A stretch of DNA of 64,000 nucleotides, from the NCBI GenBank assembly GCA_910575435.1, contig CAJTGI010000009.1, positions 62,001 through 126,000 of the forward strand, written 5' to 3'. The position numbers and the translations under genes are program-made. This document shows positions 61,403 through 64,000 of the stretch, piece by piece (the stretch's first letter is position 1; every line of letters begins with the position of its first letter). Source of the DNA: Clostridiaceae bacterium (GTDB lineage Bacteria; Bacillota; Clostridia; Lachnospirales; Lachnospiraceae). The notes under the pieces were generated by a model, which worked only from the letters and a program-made list of their open reading frames with translations, ran no database searches and had not been told where the DNA came from.

Positions 61403-62047
61403 ATGAGGAAGAAAGAACGAGCATTGGCAGTGATAGAGCGGCTGGCGGGAGAGTACCCGGATGCAGATTGCTCGCTGGAATACCAAGATTCATGGAAGTT
61501 GCTGATTAGCGTGCGCCTGGCGGCCCAGTGCACGGACGAGCGGGTAAATAAGATTGTTCCCCATCTGTATGAGAAGTTTCCTGATATCCAATCTCTGGCG
61601 GCCGCCCCTGTGGATGAGATAGAGGAGATTGTCAGGCCCTGCGGGCTGGGAAAGAGCAAGGCTAGGGATATCAGTGCCTGCATGAGAATGCTTCTTTTAG
61701 AATTCCATGGGGAGGTGCCGGATACCATGGAAGCGTTATTGAAGCTGCCGGGGGTGGGGAGGAAGAGTGCCAATCTGATTTTGGGGGATGTGTTTGGAAA
61801 GCCTGCCATCGTGACAGACACGCACTGTATTCGCCTGGCGAATCGCATCGGGCTGGTGGACGGCATCAAGGAGCCGAAAAAGGTGGAGATGGCGCTTTGG
61901 AAGATTATCCCTCCGGAGGAGGGAAATGCGTTGTGCCACAGGATGGTGTATCATGGCAGGGACGTCTGCACGGCTAGGACTGCGCCCCACTGCGAGAGAT
62001 GCTGCCTGGCGGATGTGTGCAAAAAGGCAGGAATCGGTGGGAAATAG
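61403..62047 (+). CDS. nth: Endonuclease III (DNA glycosylase/AP lyase)
   Basis: The 214-residue enzyme has LISVRLAAQCTDERVNK, the helix-hairpin-helix LPGVGRKSANLILG with the catalytic Lys, and catalytic Asp in VTDTHC. It removes oxidised pyrimidines and cuts abasic sites. The C-terminal iron-sulfur ligands are spaced C-x7-C-x2-C-x5-C (CTARTAPHCERCCLADVC), one residue longer in the first gap than the classic C-x6-C. AAGGAAAGGCGG lies about 11 bases before ATG 61403. Confidence 0.95.
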   Translation: MRKKERALAVIERLAGEYPDADCSLEYQDSWKLLISVRLAAQCTDERVNKIVPHLYEKFPDIQSLAAAPVDEIEEIVRPCGLGKSKARDISACMRMLLLEFHGEVPDTMEALLKLPGVGRKSANLILGDVFGKPAIVTDTHCIRLANRIGLVDGIKEPKKVEMALWKIIPPEEGNALCHRMVYHGRDVCTARTAPHCERCCLADVCKKAGIGGK

Positions 62048-62071
62048 AACTGGAAAATAGGGAGGATTTCT

Positions 62072-62100
62072 TTTTCTTGCAATGTAAATAATGGTATACT
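62072..62100 (+). promoter_or_regulatory. Possible promoter of the chemoreceptor gene
   Basis: TGGTATACT (62092-62100) is an extended -10 element with a poor -35 region. A leader hairpin with G-T pairs (about 62121-62155) follows before the ribosome site GGGAGG. Confidence 0.35.
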
Positions 62101-62183
62101 AATTTCTATATAATATAGTGATGTTGGGGTGGAAGGTATTTTGACCTTAGCATCATATAATACAATGATGGGAGGAAAATATT

Positions 62184-63662
62184 ATGAAAGAGTCTGCGAA
62201 AAAGATGTCAGATCTGGCATTGGCGAACCGTACGCTATTTGGATGCTATCTAATCATTAGCGTTGTCTTGGATTTGGCATACCTGGTGGAAGTGGTGAAG
62301 GGGTCCAGAGATTTGGAATATTATGCGGTGTTTTTGGCCATTAGCTTGGTTCCCTTGCTCCTTTCTTTTTTATTGTATTGGAAGAATCAGGACAGTGGCA
62401 AATTAAGGATTCTGATTTCTGTGGGATTTGCCGTGCTGTATGCATTTGTACTATTTACAACTATTTCTGTGCTGGCATTTGTTTATGCCCTGCCCATGCT
62501 GATCGCTATCACGGCGTACTCTGATCGCGGATATGTGATTCGCATCAGCATAGGCGTTCTTGCTGTGAACATATTGGATATTGTATATAAAATGATTAAT
62601 GTGCCGGAGGATTTGCCGGATAGCGCCACGCTGGAAATCAGGATTGCCGTGCTGATTGTCTGCGCAGCGTTTCTGATGATGGTTACCAAGACATTAAATT
62701 TTGCCAGCCAGAAGAAGATTGAAAAGGCGGATATGGCGAAGGAGAAGTCTGACGTATTATTGGAAAAGACGGTATCTGTTTCTGACAATATGGCGGTTTT
62801 GATTAAGAAGGTTACCGAGAAAATGCAATATCTTCATGAGTCTTTGGGCAAGACCATGGCGGCCATGCAGGAAGTGACCCAGGGAACTTCTGATTCGGTG
62901 GAAGCAGTGCAGAACCAGCTGGAGAAGACGGAAGTTATTCAGGAACATATTGGCCGCGTGGAGAGGATTTCAAAAACGATTACAGACGATATGCGGGTGG
63001 CAGACCGGGAGATTGCGACAGGGCATGACAATCTGCACAATCTGATGGAACAGGTGGAGCAGACGAATGAGGCGGGTGGCAAAGCCACGGAGGAATTGAA
63101 GAAGTTAAGCGAATATGCTGATAAAATGGGGACGATTATAAACGTGATAGAGGGCATCACCACCCAGACCAGCCTGCTTTCCCTGAATGCAAGCATTGAG
63201 GCGGCCCGGGCTGGGGAGGCGGGAAAAGGCTTTGCAGTGGTTGCCGGGGAGATTTCTTCTCTTGCAGGGCAGACCAGCGAGGCTACCACGGAAATTACGT
63301 CCATCATTCAGAATATTGCTCAGGAAATCCAGGTGGTGGTGGATGCCATTAACAATCTTGTGGAGTATAATCATGTTCAGGGCGAAAAGGCATCCCGCAC
63401 CGCAGAAAGCTTCCAGGGCGTGGAGAGGGTCTCTGGGGATATCCAGGTTCAGGCGCAGAACCTTGCCATCGCAGTGGGAGAGCTGGCTGGGGCAAATGCC
63501 GGAATCATTGAGAATATTCAGACGGTTTCAGCCATCACCGAGGAGGTGACGGCGCATTCCAGCGAGACATTTGCAAGCAGCGGGGAAAATGATAATGCCG
63601 CTTCAGAAGTGATGGATATGGTGACAGAACTCCATGATTTGGCACAGCAATTGGAAAAATAG
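62184..63662 (+). CDS. Methyl-accepting chemotaxis protein
   Basis: The 492-residue receptor has about six N-terminal transmembrane segments in the first 180 residues, with almost no external domain and no evident HAMP. A long coiled-coil signalling domain follows, whose hairpin tip reads [20 protein letters not shown] then [15 protein letters not shown]. The membrane-embedded sensor suggests detection of a membrane or energy-state signal. GGGAGG precedes ATG 62184. No flagellar or other che genes are in the window. Confidence 0.92.
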   Translation: MKESAKKMSDLALANRTLFGCYLIISVVLDLAYLVEVVKGSRDLEYYAVFLAISLVPLLLSFLLYWKNQDSGKLRILISVGFAVLYAFVLFTTISVLAFVYALPMLIAITAYSDRGYVIRISIGVLAVNILDIVYKMINVPEDLPDSATLEIRIAVLIVCAAFLMMVTKTLNFASQKKIEKADMAKEKSDVLLEKTVSVSDNMAVLIKKVTEKMQYLHESLGKTMAAMQEVTQGTSDSVEAVQNQLEKTEVIQEHIGRVERISKTITDDMRVADREIATGHDNLHNLMEQVEQTNEAGGKATEELKKLSEYADKMGTIINVIEGITTQTSLLSLNASIEAARAGEAGKGFAVVAGEISSLAGQTSEATTEITSIIQNIAQEIQVVVDAINNLVEYNHVQGEKASRTAESFQGVERVSGDIQVQAQNLAIAVGELAGANAGIIENIQTVSAITEEVTAHSSETFASSGENDNAASEVMDMVTELHDLAQQLEK

Positions 63663-63673
63663 GGAGGGCTGAG

Positions 63674-64000
63674 ATGACGAAGCGAGAGAAGGCGATGGCA
63701 TATTTCCGGGAGGGATATAACTGCTCCCAGTCAGTGTTTCTCGCCTATGCGGAGGATTATGGGATTACGCCGGAGATGGCCTGCCGGATTGCGGCCTCCT
63801 TCGGGGCTGGCATGGGCAGGATGCGGGAGATTTGCGGCGCCTTTTCTGGAATGCTTCTGGTGGCCGGGCTGGAAACTGGTGCCACCCAGGGCAAGGATGC
63901 GGCTGGAAAGAAGGCAAACTATGACGTGGTGCAGATGCTTGCCAAGCGTTACCGCGAGCAGAATGGCGGGGACAGCATTTACTGCAAGGAACTGCTGGGG
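63674..64000 (+). CDS. C_GCAxxG_C_C family protein, cut by the window end
   Basis: The first 109 residues are visible. YNCSQSVF, AASFGAGMGRMREICGAFSG and IYCKELLG carry the Cys pattern of the C_GCAxxG_C_C (split-Soret-like redox) family, usually about 140 residues. GGGAGGGCTGAG precedes ATG 63674, 11 bases after the chemoreceptor stop, so it may be co-transcribed. The function in this family is thought to be redox-related but is not established. Confidence 0.85.
   Translation, partial: MTKREKAMAYFREGYNCSQSVFLAYAEDYGITPEMACRIAASFGAGMGRMREICGAFSGMLLVAGLETGATQGKDAAGKKANYDVVQMLAKRYREQNGGDSIYCKELLG

Noticed and set aside
62121-62155. Leader hairpin before the chemoreceptor considered as a riboswitch
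   Set aside because: It is a single G-T-rich stem with no match I can recognise to a known aptamer such as c-di-GMP classes.

Overview
The window looks like chromosome from a Gram-positive gut anaerobe, most likely a member of the Lachnospiraceae or a close Clostridia relative. The signs are AddA/AddB in place of RecBCD, LplB/LplC-type sugar permeases with large lipoprotein binding proteins, a YesM-type kinase, LytTR regulation, strong AGGAGG ribosome sites, Rpn-type nuclease genes and a C_GCAxxG_C_C protein. No rRNA, tRNA or CRISPR array was seen. The genus cannot be named from the sequence alone.

Layout. (1) 1-6.3 kb: an accessory island bounded by degraded transposase ends. It holds exported zinc metalloproteases of matrixin/snapalysin type interleaved with small exported proteins of three kinds, called here families A, B and C. 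(2) 6.4-9.0 kb: a compact three-gene operon of acyl carrier protein, BtrH-like protein and PaaK/CapK-like adenylating enzyme, with a hairpin on each side. (3) 9.1-14.3 kb: an OmpR-type regulator, histidine kinase, ABC ATPase and FtsX-like permease, resembling peptide-antibiotic resistance cassettes. (4) 14.5-27.9 kb: a carbohydrate-uptake locus with an Ig-like protein, an orphan YesM kinase, a surface protein, two permeases, three paralogous solute-binding lipoproteins and a DUF624 protein. (5) 28.0-34.2 kb: a mosaic of mobile-element debris (two relaxase tails, a truncated DUF2000 gene, two copies of a broken GNAT gene) carrying AraC plus EamA genes, a LytTR/GHKL two-component pair and a small acidic protein. 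(6) 34.3-36.5 kb: a second metalloprotease/family A/family B cluster on the minus strand, with the protease 5'-truncated. (7) 36.7-44.9 kb: addB, addA and a DUF1848 gene. (8) 45-56 kb: an AAA-ATPase/PD-(D/E)XK gene, two broken Rpn nuclease genes, an alpha/beta hydrolase, glutamine-dependent NAD synthetase, an M56-like sensor that lacks HExxH, and an Rrf2 regulator. (9) 56-61 kb: two coupled ATPase-permease fusions. (10) 61.4-64 kb: endonuclease III, a chemoreceptor and the start of a C_GCAxxG_C_C gene.

The two observations most worth following are these. First, the set {matrixin-like protease, family A protein, family B protein} occurs twice in the window, with a further variant pair (snapalysin-like protease plus family C lipoprotein), which suggests a secreted protease-partner system. 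Second, the ACP/BtrH-like/ligase operon contains the components expected for an activate-carry-transfer acylation pathway analogous to the butirosin side-chain transfer. Both functional readings are inferences from motifs and gene order.
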